From the NCBI GenBank assembly GCA_023935145.1, contig CM043698.1, forward strand, positions 142,369,001-142,433,000: a stretch of DNA of 64,000 nucleotides. Reading direction: 5' to 3'. The position numbers and the translations under genes were made by a program. The DNA is from Bretschneidera sinensis. Taxonomy: Eukaryota; Streptophyta; Magnoliopsida; Brassicales; Akaniaceae. Positions 1 through 10,774 of this stretch are shown here, one piece after another. Every line of letters begins with the position of its first letter. The stretch's first letter is position 1. The notes below the pieces were generated by a model. The model made no database searches. It was not told the origin of the DNA and saw only the letters and a program-made list of their open reading frames with translations.

Positions 1-127
1 CATCCTGTCTTTCTAATTTTACTGCTTTTCTTTTACTAGGAGAGAGCTCTGGATTTGGTTTTCTACTATCTTTGGTATATATGGAGTTGAAATATACTCT
101 ATTATAGGTATTTATTTGATATTTTTT

Positions 128-957
128 TAATAATGTTGTTTACTAGAATTCTGTGATTGCTCCCATGTTACTACTGAGTAACATCAAACTGGAAACCCCT
201 TTAACTGCAGTTTGCAGCCTTTCTTTTTCTTTTTTTTCTCCTCTTAATTCTGTTAAAAGAAGAGTTTGCTGATACATGCCAACTCCTGGGTTTGCTGGGT
301 TTTCCTGCAAACTTCTTCTTATAGAAGTTCAAACTGAAATTCTTGAATTTCAGCTCTCTTTTACCACTTGGCAATTGGAGGGTTTTATTGCTTAGTGAGA
401 ACATTGAACATCCTGTTTTCTCTAGGTTCTTTAACAGGCAGATTAGCTTAAGGAAACTTGTTGAGTTTCTGTTTGGTTTCTTTCAAAAGCTCTTTTTTTA
501 ATTTCCATTTCCTTATTATATATATTTTTTTCTCTTATGACTGTTCATCCCACATGTGGTTCTTGGATATCCTTTATTTTGCAATGGCGGCCAAGCATTG
601 CGCCTCTATAACCGATGCTCAAACAAGAGATTTTGAGTGCAAGCAAGCAACTTTGTTGATTGCTTTTTGGTGTTGTAGGGAATCAGGATAGAAATTCCAA
701 TACCGAACCATCTTGTTGTATTGCAAATCTGACATTAATAACATTGTCGATGTCAAAATTTATATTGTCATGTCATTTTCAGCCATAAGATTTAATGCTA
801 GGAGTTTGAGACAACTAGTTATTTATCTTTTTTGTGGATGGCCAATGCACTCTCTTTACTTTGTGCGAATTTAGTTTCTGCACTCCTAAGTTTTGTGCTT
901 AGGCCATCGGGCAACTGCTGTTTCTTATTTATCATGGAGAAGTACTAATCTTTTCCC
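128..957. repeat. Dispersed duplication, copy 1
   Basis: This stretch matches 5030-5880 in the same orientation almost throughout. Shared landmarks include the text around 'gattgctcccatgtt', 'catgccaactcctggg', 'cttcttatagaagttc', 'gttcttggatatccttt' and 'tggccaatgcactctcttta'. Copy 1 carries about 100 bases (around 650-750) that copy 2 lacks, and is broken on its right side by the LINE fragment that begins near 960. No long reading frame is conserved between the copies, so this looks like non-coding or intronic DNA duplicated about 4.9 kb apart. Its origin is unknown. Confidence 0.8.
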
Positions 958-959
958 GG

Positions 960-1580
960 TTACAGGGAATCGGGACCTTTGGGCAGAGGTTTTGCGAGCC
1001 AACTATCTGAACCAATCTTCGTTAATGGAGTGTGGTGCTCGCTCGTAGACCATGGAGAGGCTTATTGGTTGGTTTCCTCCAATGTATGGGGCTGTTAAGA
1101 TTAACATTGATGGCTGTTCTCGAGGTAATCCTGGACGATCTGGGGCTGAGGGTTTTATGGGGGAGTGGCATGTCTGGTTTATGGCAAACTTTGGCAACAC
1201 TTCTGTGCTGACTGCAGATTATGGGCTACTTCAAGGGTTTCGGCTTTGCGAAGAGAGGTTTTTGGGAGGTCGAGGTTGAGTCTGACTCGCAGGTGGCGGT
1301 GAGAAAGTTGAAGCATCATCCAGATTCCTTTGATCCTAATCGAGGTCTTATACTCTTATAGAAGCTTGTAGAGTGATTCTTGGTAATGTTCACAGGGAAG
1401 CCAACTCGCGCGCAGATTGGCTGGCCAAGGCTTCGGACAGAAGGAGTTTGAGGTGCATGTGCTGGAGAATCCTCCTGATGGGAGTTTTGCCAAGTCTCTT
1501 GAATGATCTTCTAGGGGCTAAATGGCCCAGGGCCTGTAGGATTTTAAAAGGATAAAACAATAGTTTCCTTCCAAAAAAGA
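960..1580 (+). mobile_element. LINE RNase H domain remnant
   Basis: Two short frames encode pieces of the RNase H domain (RVT_3 type) found at the 3' end of plant LINEs and related retroelements. Residues 'KINIDGCSRGNPGRSGAEG' (from about 1096) carry the first catalytic Asp and the G-NPG turn. 'VHREANSRADWLAKAS' (from about 1387) carries the typical REAN--AD-LA ending. The two parts lie in different frames, and the middle, with the E/D catalytic region, is disrupted near 1255-1375. The tail 'tttccttccaaaaaag' resembles a LINE 3' end. It is a dead 3' fragment inserted at the edge of the duplicated segment. Confidence 0.8.
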
Positions 1581-1589
1581 ATATAGTTT

Positions 1590-3700
1590 CGTTATACTTC
1601 GTGACGGTTAAAATCAATCCTTTTGGTTCACGATATGATCTAAACGAGATTAAATTAATAATCTATATATCTCTTGTTTGATTTTTTTTTTAAAATGACT
1701 TATTTGAATCTCACGTTTAATTAACAAAATTAGACAAAAATTAAATGATAAATTTTTTGTAAATTTAGTTGATAATCATAGTAGAAACAACGCTTTTGCA
1801 GTGTCATGCTAACAGCATCAAAGAAATGCAAGAGAAATGATTAAAAGAAAGAGAAATTGAGTAAAAGAAGAAAGTTCAGATTTTTTAAATGTTTTTTTTG
1901 GCTTTATATCAAAGATTAAAAGGTATATTGGAAAATAGGAGAAATAGATAGTGATAATTAGGTAAAAAAATTAATTCCAGAAGAGTTGATACATGTTGGG
2001 GGTAAATTTTGGAGATTAAGTACCTGTTTGGTAGAATTTTTCAAACTTTTGCTGTCAAAAACGTAGAAGTTATGCCAACAAATTTTTTTTATGAATTAGA
2101 ATATAAAAACAACTTTTAAAAACTTAATTTAAGCTCAAAATCATAAGCTGAGTTTTGTATATTTCAATCCAAAAATCAGTTTTGACACTATTTACGTTCT
2201 TAGCCGCTTTTTTCCTTTCAAAAATTGTGTAATAATAATTAGACAAGAGGTGCAGAACCACATTAAAAATTATTGAGTTTCTTTTTTCTTTATTTTTCTC
2301 ATTATGATTGTGTAGTTGTAGTTGTTTTGAGATGTCAGAATTCCCACAAATTTTGTACAAATGCTCGTTTTTCTTTTAAGGGCTAATAAATTGAAGGCGA
2401 ATAGGGCAACCATACTGAACTGACTAAAGAACCTTACTATAGTAGACGTTCTCCCTTACATTTTCTTTTTTTCTTTCTTCAAATTCTAGTGATAATAACA
2501 AAGTTCGAAACTGATTTATAACTAATTTAAGCATATTTTACTTAAATTTAAGTAAATTTTGCATTTTATTGATTTAAGTTACTAATTTAAACATATTTTA
2601 ATCTGTATCCAAATATAATCGGAATACAGTGAAAATACATGCACTCTTCCCTCAATCCAAATAGGTGATATAATTTTTTTTATGATATAATATAAAATAC
2701 ATGCACTTTTCCTTCTATCCAAACATAATAGGTAATTATGATAAAATTTATGTTTTTATGATAAAATTTATGCTTTTAATATTTTTATTATTATCACAAA
2801 ATATAAATTTATCATCATAAATATAATTTGTACAATAAATTGTATAAATAAAGTAAATGGCTTTATTTTCAAAAGTACCCCCATCAATTCTTTTTTGTAG
2901 TTTTTAGCATGGGTTGTGGAACAAGTTATTTGGTTCAGAACTTCGTGGATAAAATTAAAGCGGTAAGACATTGGGATTTCGTGGTGAGATAAACTAAATG
3001 TCAATTAAAGTGGTAATCTTTATGTCCTTTGTTTAGTTTAAAAGATTAACTTAATTTATCTTAATTGAATCACATGTTAGATTAAAAAAATTAACATTAA
3101 CATAATAAGTGAAATGACAAAAAAAAAATTATTCACATTTTAAGATTATAGTTATTTATTTGCTTAAACAAATTTGGACTTAAACAAATTTGGATCATTA
3201 ATCATCTGAATCTTGGGTGTCCGAACAAGAAAATCTAACCATTAAAAATGATAATAAAAACATTGCTCGTAGTGTCACAGAGGTCGCATCGAGAAAAGAA
3301 GAAAGAAGAATAATTTTTATATTTATAAATAAAGAAAGTTATTGTGTGAGTAAATATTAGAGATCCATCTGTAAATAAAAGCAAAAGAAGTTATTTTTTT
3401 GTTTTTTTATCAAAGATTCAAAGAGTAAATTGGAAAATAAAAGAAATAGAGACTGATATTTTTTTTTAATAAAAAAACAGCAATAATTCCAAAAGGCTAA
3501 TGCATGTGTGGGGAGCGGCACAAATTTTGGGGATTAGCTAAATCCCACCTTTATTGGCAATCAAACGGGAGATTAAATCTAATCGCACCCAATCACCTAA
3601 TCCTTATCTTATTCTCTAAACAAAACAGCTTGTAAGTGTTATTTGACACATCTCACTCACTCCTATGTGACTAATCCTGATAATACTGACAGGAGGAAGT
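1590..3700. other. AT-rich intergenic, no gene seen
   Basis: No coding family is recognisable on either strand. The stretch is AT-rich with many short homopolymers. A sequence near 2020-2045 ('acctgtttggtagaat') resembles the end of a degraded MITE, but I could not find the partner end. Short near-repeats occur around 2510-2610 and 2690-2770. Confidence 0.5.
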
Positions 3701-3703
3701 GAA

Positions 3704-3757
3704 TATGCGGGGTATCGATTTCCGTAAGCGTGCGCTCTACCACCTGAGCTACATCCC
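3704..3757 (-). pseudogene. tRNA-Ala relic lacking the anticodon
   Basis: On the minus strand the sequence starts like a nuclear tRNA-Ala: GGGATGTAGCTCAGGTGGTA, then GAGCGC. It has the D-arm A-box and a 3' part with the T-arm and acceptor (ATCGATACCCCGCAT). It is only about 54 bases long instead of about 73. The anticodon loop with its 3' stem and the variable loop are missing between 'ACGCTTA' and 'CGGAAATCGATA'. Without an anticodon it cannot be a working tRNA. It could be an internally deleted gene copy or the head of a decayed tRNA-derived SINE. Confidence 0.75.
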
Positions 3758-3764
3758 ATTATTG

Positions 3765-5028
3765 ATAAAAGGCAATCCTAATCTTTGCTTTTGGAGGTTA
3801 CTGTTCGCATTTTTTTTTTTATATGGATGGGTTTGCTTATAGATTTTTCGATTTTTTTAAATTTATTTGCTATATTTTGGTAAAGTTCCCCTGAGAATGT
3901 TCCTTTCTTGGTTTTGGTTTGATCACTGCTGCAACAACATTTGATGGTTTGTTGATATAATGCATTTAAATTCTTAGCTTTGTGGGTTTGCTAGTGGATG
4001 AAAGAATCTTTAGTTAAGAACCTATGATATTATTTAATTAAGCCTTGAGTAGTGTCATTATTGAATAATAAGGATTTGTAGGCAATGAATTGGCTACCTA
4101 AAAGCACTACATTGATCAAAATTCCCTTGAACCATCCTTTGGAAAGAATCGTTTTATTCTGACAATGAGAAATTGCAAAAACTTCTGATCTTATCAGCTG
4201 CCTTATTTACAGTATTTTAAAGTGGTTTTCATGTGTCATTACTAGTTGATTTAATAGTAATTGATTATGGTGATGGCTGTGTCTTGTCTACCATTTGGGA
4301 TATGATGATTGTTCAGCTTTTAGAATACAAGCACTTAGAAAGCTTCCTATATGTCAAACATGGCCTTGTTCTGTGCTTTTCATATAGTTTCTTTTTGCAT
4401 ATTACAAACATGAATCAGTAGAAAAAAAATTATGAAAATACTACAGAATTGTACTTTTCTTGAAACTAATAAGTTTCTGCCTTTCAAACATCTGAAGTGA
4501 TTGGTTATTGACGTGAAATTAAGGCAAACATATACCATCTGAATTCTGAAGCCTCTTATAAACACATGGCCTGCAACCCAAGTAATGGAAGCATAAAATC
4601 AATGGGTTTCCGAAAATTAGAATGTCCAAAGTCATTTTCTTTTATGATATGAGAATTTGTTCGGAATCTGTTTGCTGTGATTTGTTCGCAAATCGCATAT
4701 ATGATCATGTTTAAATCCTCTATCTACCATTTTTAAATATAAGGAATTATATATTCTATAGGAGTGACTAGCACCCAGATTTTCAACAATAATTAAGAAT
4801 GCATCTCTCTAAGCGGTCTATATTATGGGAATGCAACTTGTGAGAATGGAATAGTTCTATTAAAAAATTGGGAACTCAGAGGATATAGATTAGTTCATCT
4901 TGTTGTTTCCACACATATGGTATGCATCATGGTGGTGATTTACTTTTCTTAAGTTCTGCTGAATGTTAATTCTTTGAAAGTTTTTTCTCTGAATTCTACT
5001 GGATTGTCTCTGCATTCGCTTTATTTTT
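3765..5028. other. Intergenic, nothing recognised
   Basis: This is AT-rich sequence without a coding family or clear repeat on either strand. The small open frames near 4233-4565 have no recognisable protein similarity and overlap each other on opposite strands, as expected of chance frames. Confidence 0.5.
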
Positions 5029-5029
5029 T

Positions 5030-5880
5030 TTATAATGTTGTTTACTAGCATTCTGTGATTGCTCCCATGTTTCTCTTGAGTAACATCAAACTGGAAACCC
5101 CTTTAACTGCATTTTATTGCCTTTTTTTTCCTCTTAATTCAGTTAAAAGAAGAGTTTATACATGCCAACTCCTGGGTGTTTGCTGGGTTCTCCTGTAAAC
5201 TTCTTCTTATAGAAGTTCAAACTGAAATTTTTTTCTCTTAATTCAGTTAAAAGAAGAGTTTATACATGCCAACTCCTGGGTGTTTGCTGGGTTCTCCTGT
5301 AAACTTCTTCTTATAGAAGTTCAAACTGAAATTCTTGAATTTCAGCTCTCTTTTAACACTAGACAATTGGAGGGGCTTATTGCTTAGTGAGAACAGTGAA
5401 CATCCTGTTTGTCCTAGGATCTTTAACTAGGAGATTCACTTAAGGAAACTTGTTGAGTTTCTACTTGGTTTCTTTCAAGAGTACTTTCTTTTTTTTACAT
5501 TTCCATTTCCATTTCCTTATTATCAATTTTTTTTTCTCTGATGATTGTTCATCCCACACGGTTCTTGGATATCCTTTATTTTGCATTGGGGGCCAGGCAT
5601 TGTGCCTCTATAACAGTGCTCAAACAAGAGATTTTGAATGCAAGAAGCAACTTATCGATGTCTAATTTATATCATCATGTCATATTCAGCCATAGGATTT
5701 AATGCTAGAAGTTTGAGACAGACTACTTATTTATCTGTTTTGTGGATGGCCAATGCACTCTCTTTACCTTAATGATCGGAAGTTATCAGCGCGAATTTGG
5801 TTTCTGTGCTCCAGCTTTGTGCTTAGACTATCTAGAAATTTGCTGTTTCTCATTTATCATGGATTAAGTACTAATTTTCT
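5030..5880. repeat. Dispersed duplication, copy 2
   Basis: This is the partner of 128-957, direct orientation, with scattered substitutions and small indels. It continues past the point where copy 1 is cut by the LINE fragment, so it shows the uninterrupted right flank. It contains an internal tandem duplication that copy 1 lacks. Confidence 0.8.
5131..5338. repeat. Two-unit tandem repeat, 104-bp period
   Basis: The segment starting 'ctcttaattcagttaaaaga' at 5131 is repeated at 5235. Each unit runs through 'catgccaactcctgggtgtt' and 'cttcttatagaagttc' to 'actgaaatt'. The units are nearly identical. The corresponding place in copy 1 (around 235-345) holds a single unit, so the tandem event came after the larger duplication. 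Confidence 0.85.
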
Positions 5881-5884
5881 TCCT

Positions 5885-6420
5885 GGTGTGACTGATTTGT
5901 CAAGGCACTTTCATTATTCTATTTTCAAACGAAACAAAGGGAGAGGAAAATTGTCTATCATTGTTTCTTTTACTAATTGTGAAGAATAAAAGAGTAAATC
6001 GTCTTTACTCCTCGAACTGACACATAAATAATGATCATTCAAAACCTGAGAATCAAGCTCAGTTCTATGGCTTGAAACATGTATTGGGTAGTCATTAGGA
6101 AGGAACCTATAGCTGTGACTGTGAGTATAATGTTTAGTATTGTAGAGAAGAAGATCTTGAATGGATTTATCCATATACTACTGCTCCTTACCATTCTTCT
6201 CTTTAACTCAAATCTGCTCTTTATCTCTGTTCTCCTGTTGCCTTCTTTGCCTTTTTATTACCTTTTACACAAGCACCAGTATAAGGTTCAAAAATTCATC
6301 TAACTCATTCTCTGCAAGTAAATCAGCAACATCCTTGAACAACTTGGGCTTTTCCATTCTTCCTCTGCTATAGAGATGAAGCAGATACAAGTATGCCGTA
6401 TTTTACGCATTAGTTATTTG
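5885..6420. other. Intergenic, nothing recognised
   Basis: Short overlapping frames on both strands (around 5914-6373) are hydrophobic or low in complexity and show no family motif. No promoter or RNA gene is apparent. Confidence 0.45.
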
Positions 6421-6985
6421 TTAGGGGTGCAATTTGGGCAAGCCCACCCCAAACTTTGGACAAGTTAGGGTTGAGATTTTTTAGGATCGGGGTTGTTTAA
6501 TATTGAAAATTTCCAACCTGAATTAAACTTCGGTTGGGTAGGATCTGGAGTTTTTGCAATACTAACCCAATCCGTAACTCGGCAACCTAAATTTAATTAT
6601 GTAACCAATATTACTAGTTAGTGATTTGAATTTATATATGATATTTGGATATTTGAATGAATTTTCGAGAGACAATACTATATGAATAATTTAATTTTAT
6701 GACTTTAAAATTCTTTTTGAAATATTTAGCATCTAATATGTAAAAACATACTTAAAGAAACTAATCAACACAATTAATCCCAACCTATTTAAGTTTGTTT
6801 TGATTTCACAAGCCAACTCAAAACTAACCTGAGCTCAATCTAAGTTTTCATGGGTTGGGTTTGGGTTGAGATTTATGTAATTTGTTACGGGTTATGCTGG
6901 ATTAAGATTGAAAAAATTATATCATGGGTTGAGTTAGGGTTCACCTGTAATCCGACTCAACTCAATCCGTACCTATCTCTAGTTG
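6421..6985. mobile_element. Degenerate non-autonomous transposon rich in GGGTTGGGTT motifs
   Basis: The stretch begins 'aggggtgcaatttgggcaag' and is rich in 'gggttgggtttgggttgag' on one side and in complementary runs such as 'caacctgaattaaac' and 'cccaatccg' elsewhere. It ends around 'aatccgtacctatctctag'. Plant genomes carry MITE families with such GGGTTGGG-rich inverted ends and an 'AGGGGTGCAA' terminus. The ends pair only imperfectly here, so this is a tentative call for an old element. Confidence 0.4.
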
Positions 6986-6999
6986 TGTTACTTTTAGTT

Positions 7000-7628
7000 T
7001 TTGCTGGATTGTATTGCAGGAAAATAAGTCAGGTGAAGAGGAGACTGCATCCACATTGACTGCTGGACCTTTCAATTCTAGAAGTGTGGGAAAAGGAAGA
7101 AACGAACTCTTGTAATTTTAAATGCAATGAAACTTTTTCTTTTGACATATTACCATTTGTTGTTATGGTAAGCATCTTAAAATTCACAATGAGTATATGT
7201 ATTGTCTCCTCAGAATGTGTTACTTATTTTTAGTTTATATTCTTATTGACAAGGTATGCGAATTTTCAACTCGACTGATCCCCGAGTACTTGTAAACCAC
7301 CTCAACCTATATGTACTCGTTAAAGTTCTTTAAAAATTTTGCGGTTGTGGTTTGAAAGAATTTTTTTACCTTCAATGAAAAATCGTACACAAAACCTATA
7401 CTGATGAATTACATCTACTTGTCATGATTAATTGACGAGACTAACATGAATGCTCAACTCATTGATATTTTGATTAATTCTATAAAAAGAGAAGAAAAAA
7501 ACATGCATAAGAATTTTCTTTGACGACCAACTGCAATTTTATAAATAGTAAAAATTTGACAAAACTCCTACAATAAGCTACTACAAATTAGAAGAATTGA
7601 GGAAAAAAAGAAAAAAGATAACAAATAT
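7000..7628. other. Intergenic, 3' flank of the PP2C gene
   Basis: No coding family is seen. The part next to 7628 lies just downstream of the PP2C stop codon on the minus strand and probably holds its 3' untranslated region and polyadenylation signals. I cannot fix the exact site. Confidence 0.4.
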
Positions 7629-8453
7629 TCAAACTTCGATCAACCCAACAACAACAGTGATATCATCAACTTTGCCTCCAATGTGTCGGTAACCACATAA
7701 ACCAGCAGCAACTTGAAAGGGAGAACGATAATCCAAGTTTTGAGAATTGCAGACTGCAGTCTCTAAAATGGTCCAAGCCAACTGCTCTGGACAAACATAC
7801 CCTTTTATTTCACACAAAATCTCTTCAATCTCTTTTGGGTAAATATTATCAAGCAACCCATCAGTCCCAGCAACCACAATGTCTCCAGCTTCAACACAAA
7901 TTTGAATCTCATCAGCCACGCTTGGGTCATCATTTGATTTCCCTAATTGAAACGGATAGTTGAATTTATGTTGTTGCAGTGGTGATTGGTATATGCATTC
8001 TCTGTTTCTAAACAGAAAGAAACCAGAGTCTCCTACATTGACAACACGCAAAGATTTCTTGTCTGATTTGAGAGTAACAATGCAAGCAGTAGACGACCCT
8101 TTAACGTTTGTGTTCGAATAAGCTTCTTGCAAGACTCTCTTTGGATCCACAGCTTCTTTAGGTTCATTGACTAACGCGGTTTCAGAGTTTTTCATTAGTA
8201 ATCTTGCGTATTTGCCTGCATCGATGCCTTCTCTTGCCCACGAACCAACGCCATCTGCAAGACCAAAAATATTCTTCTTGTGACAGATGAAGTGGGCGTC
8301 TTCTCCGAAAGGGTTTAATGCGTTCTCTTTGGGTCTGTAGAATCCACCAGAGATTAACTTCAACGGCTTTTTATGATCAGTTTGTTTGACGGGTTTTTTA
8401 GCAAAGAGGTGATCAAGTTGGTGATGGGGAAATTGAGGTCTCTTCACTATCAT
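7629..8453 (-). CDS. PP2C-family protein phosphatase (PPTC7-like)
   Basis: This 274-residue single-exon frame encodes a metal-dependent Ser/Thr phosphatase of the PP2C/PPM family, in the short plant group with a SpoIIE/PPTC7-like catalytic domain. The domain fills residues about 35-272. Visible motifs, in order, are GEDAHF (metal-binding Asp), GLADGVGSW, GSSTACIV, VNVGDSGFF, AGTDGLLDN and GGKVDDITVVV; the conserved acidic residues for the two metals are present. The short basic N-terminus (MIVKRPQFPHHQ) shows no obvious transit peptide, so a cytosolic or nuclear site is an inference. The start is the first ATG of the frame and is preceded by an A/G-rich leader (8460-8570). The reading frame is undamaged, so the gene is likely functional. 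Substrate unknown. Confidence 0.9.
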   Translation of the reverse strand: MIVKRPQFPHHQLDHLFAKKPVKQTDHKKPLKLISGGFYRPKENALNPFGEDAHFICHKKNIFGLADGVGSWAREGIDAGKYARLLMKNSETALVNEPKEAVDPKRVLQEAYSNTNVKGSSTACIVTLKSDKKSLRVVNVGDSGFFLFRNRECIYQSPLQQHKFNYPFQLGKSNDDPSVADEIQICVEAGDIVVAGTDGLLDNIYPKEIEEILCEIKGYVCPEQLAWTILETAVCNSQNLDYRSPFQVAAGLCGYRHIGGKVDDITVVVGLIEV

Positions 8454-8819
8454 CTTGAAGAAATCAAATCAATTGTCAATGAAAAAGAAGTAGATCAGCA
8501 AGAACAGGAGAGAAAGAGAGGGAGATAGGAAACAAAAGAAAGAAAGAATCTGTGCAAGGAAAATAGTAGGAGACTGTGAAAATTGGGTCTTAATTTATAG
8601 GAAATTTTAGTCATTTTCCTTATAGGAGATGGAAAAGGATTTACTTAGTGATGCGTATTTTCCCGTTTCCTTACATGAGTTGAAAATTTTTTAATTTAAT
8701 TGACGAGTTTTGTTACTTGTAAACCAAGTTTCACATAACTGCTTATTCCTAAAACGATGTTATAGATTCCTACAAACAGACACCTTTTTTTAAAGCATTA
8801 AACAGAAACCTCGCTAAGG

Positions 8820-9230
8820 AGGAGCATCACTGAATACATATTGTTCCACTATAGCAGGGACTTCCCCAACCCAGATCCTACAATCATCAATCTCTAAAGC
8901 ATGCTTAGGTAAGCAATGGGCAAATGAATTTGCCTCCCTTTTGATGTGTCTACAAGGACCAATGGAATAGCTCGATGAAAGGTCCCAAGATCCTCATCAA
9001 TCAGGTTGCCAAAATGAGACAAGCACCGCGCTGCACTGTTAAAAGCTGAAACCGCAATCATATAGTCACTCTCTAGAGAGGCCCCATACAATCCCATCTC
9101 CCCATCAAATTCCACGCTCTCACGCAACGCCATCCCCTCCAGGGCTTCGGCAGTCAACACACCTAGCCACCCTCGTAGCCATGGCGGCCAAGACAAAGCC
9201 ATCCCCATCTCGAATTGCTACAATCCCCAT
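8820..9230 (-). mobile_element. Retroelement RNase H remnant
   Basis: On the minus strand, residues like EGMALRESVEFDGEMGLYG and, in another frame, HIKREANSFAHCLPKHALEI match the RVT_3 RNase H domain of plant LINE-type elements, ending with a stop near 8822. A frameshift separates the two halves around 8950-8960. Only this domain is present. It lies just upstream of the PP2C gene and is not part of it. Confidence 0.75.
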
Positions 9231-9234
9231 CCAA

Positions 9235-10212
9235 GAGACATTGCCCACGGAGGCTGACACCTGATTGTTACGAGCCTGACCTCCATGGAAAAGAAATCTC
9301 GTTGGAATAATTAAGATATAGTGTTTTCCATAAAAGAATCAATATTCCGTGGAACATCCTCATGGAGGATGTTATTTTTTCCATTAGAGATAGACCATGC
9401 AATAATTACAAACAAGATGATAGATAGGTTCTTCACACTTCCATCATCTCTTTCAAAAAATCTTTGAAATGAGAATTTCTTTCTTAGCACAGATCCACGA
9501 AAGATACATGTTACAAAAATTCATACACCATTAAATGATATTGAAAAATATATTTTTTCATTTACGGGTGAGATGGAACCCTTGTACATATTTTTCATGA
9601 ATCTGAACTAGACAAAAAATTTTCTTTTGAAAGAGCCAAACTCCCATCTTTTAAGGCTACTCCAAATAGGAGTCAGAACCCAAACTTCCTATGCTTTCTC
9701 ACAACTCCACAAGTTGTGAATCACATCTTCAATTTCCCCCATACGCCACACAAACAGATATGACATTCTCCAATAATGTCAAATTTATCAAAAGATTTCA
9801 AATTGAGGTATCAAGATTTCTCAATAAAGAGTTTAATACTATTTGATTAAAAAACATAAAAAATAAAATCCTGTCTCATTTATAATAAAAAAAAAAACTG
9901 ATAATCAAATCTTGCTTTTAGTTATGTCGTCTTAATCCGGTGTAACTAGGTGAGATGGGCTTATGGCTACTAATGTACTGGAAATTACATTGTTAATCAA
10001 GACATCGGAAGAGTCCTGCACTGCAAAGTTTTCTTTAGAATTAAGCATCAGTCACAGACGACTTATGTTTAAATTAGCAACAGGAGGCAAGTGGTGAGAA
10101 AGAAACAAATTCGCACCACTTTTCATTAAGATTTTCATCAAAATAAACTCTCTTAATGCGCCCCATCCCACTAAAAAGCAAAAATTAAAATGAAAAAAAA
10201 AAAGAAAAAAAA
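9235..10212. other. Intergenic, nothing firm
   Basis: No coding family or RNA gene is recognised. There are A-rich stretches near 9870-9895 and 10170-10212. The right edge abuts the fold-back element. Confidence 0.45.
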
Positions 10213-10774
10213 CTGTTAAGACATTTTATATCCTAAAGTTGTTTGATTTTGATGTAGATAAAACATGTCTAATTAACTAACAAGTTAATTTAAGTGTGCA
10301 GATTAATTTAATGACTTAATTAAAAAAACAACAAAACAACTTAAAGTACTCAAGAGTTTATTTTATTGATCAAACCAATTGGTCTTTTACAAGTAAGCAG
10401 CAATAACTTGACATAAATAGAGAAAGAAAGTCTAATAAATAAACTTTCTCGCATTTGTACAATCAAGAACATGTCACTAATATTGAAAGCAACATAAAAC
10501 CAAGTTTAATAATTCTTCTTAAAGCATTTCTTTATTGTGCAAATGCCAAAAAGTTTATTTATTAAACTTTCCTCCCTCCATTTATGCCACATCATTTCTG
10601 CTTGCAAGGGATTGATTGGTTTTAAAATAAACTATTGAATACTTCAAGCTGTTTTGTTGTTTTTTTAATTAAAGAATTAAATTAATCTGCACACTCAAAT
10701 TAATTTGTTAGTTAATTAGATAAGTTTTATCTACATCAAAATTAAACAACTTTAGAATATAAAATATCTTAACA
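10213..10774. mobile_element. Fold-back element with long inverted arms
   Basis: The segment starts TGTTAAGACATTTTATATCC and ends with the near reverse complement (...tataaaatatcttaaca). Pairing continues inward for about 250 bases per side: 'gatgtagataaaacatg' with 'agttttatctacatcaa', 'gattaatttaatgacttaat' with 'aattaaattaatctgcacac', and 'aaacttt' blocks around 10440 and 10565. The small loop is near 10480-10540. There is no protein coding. It is a non-autonomous fold-back or MITE-type element just beyond the 3' end of the POLD3-like gene. Its class is uncertain because TG...CA ends also occur in LTRs. Confidence 0.75.
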
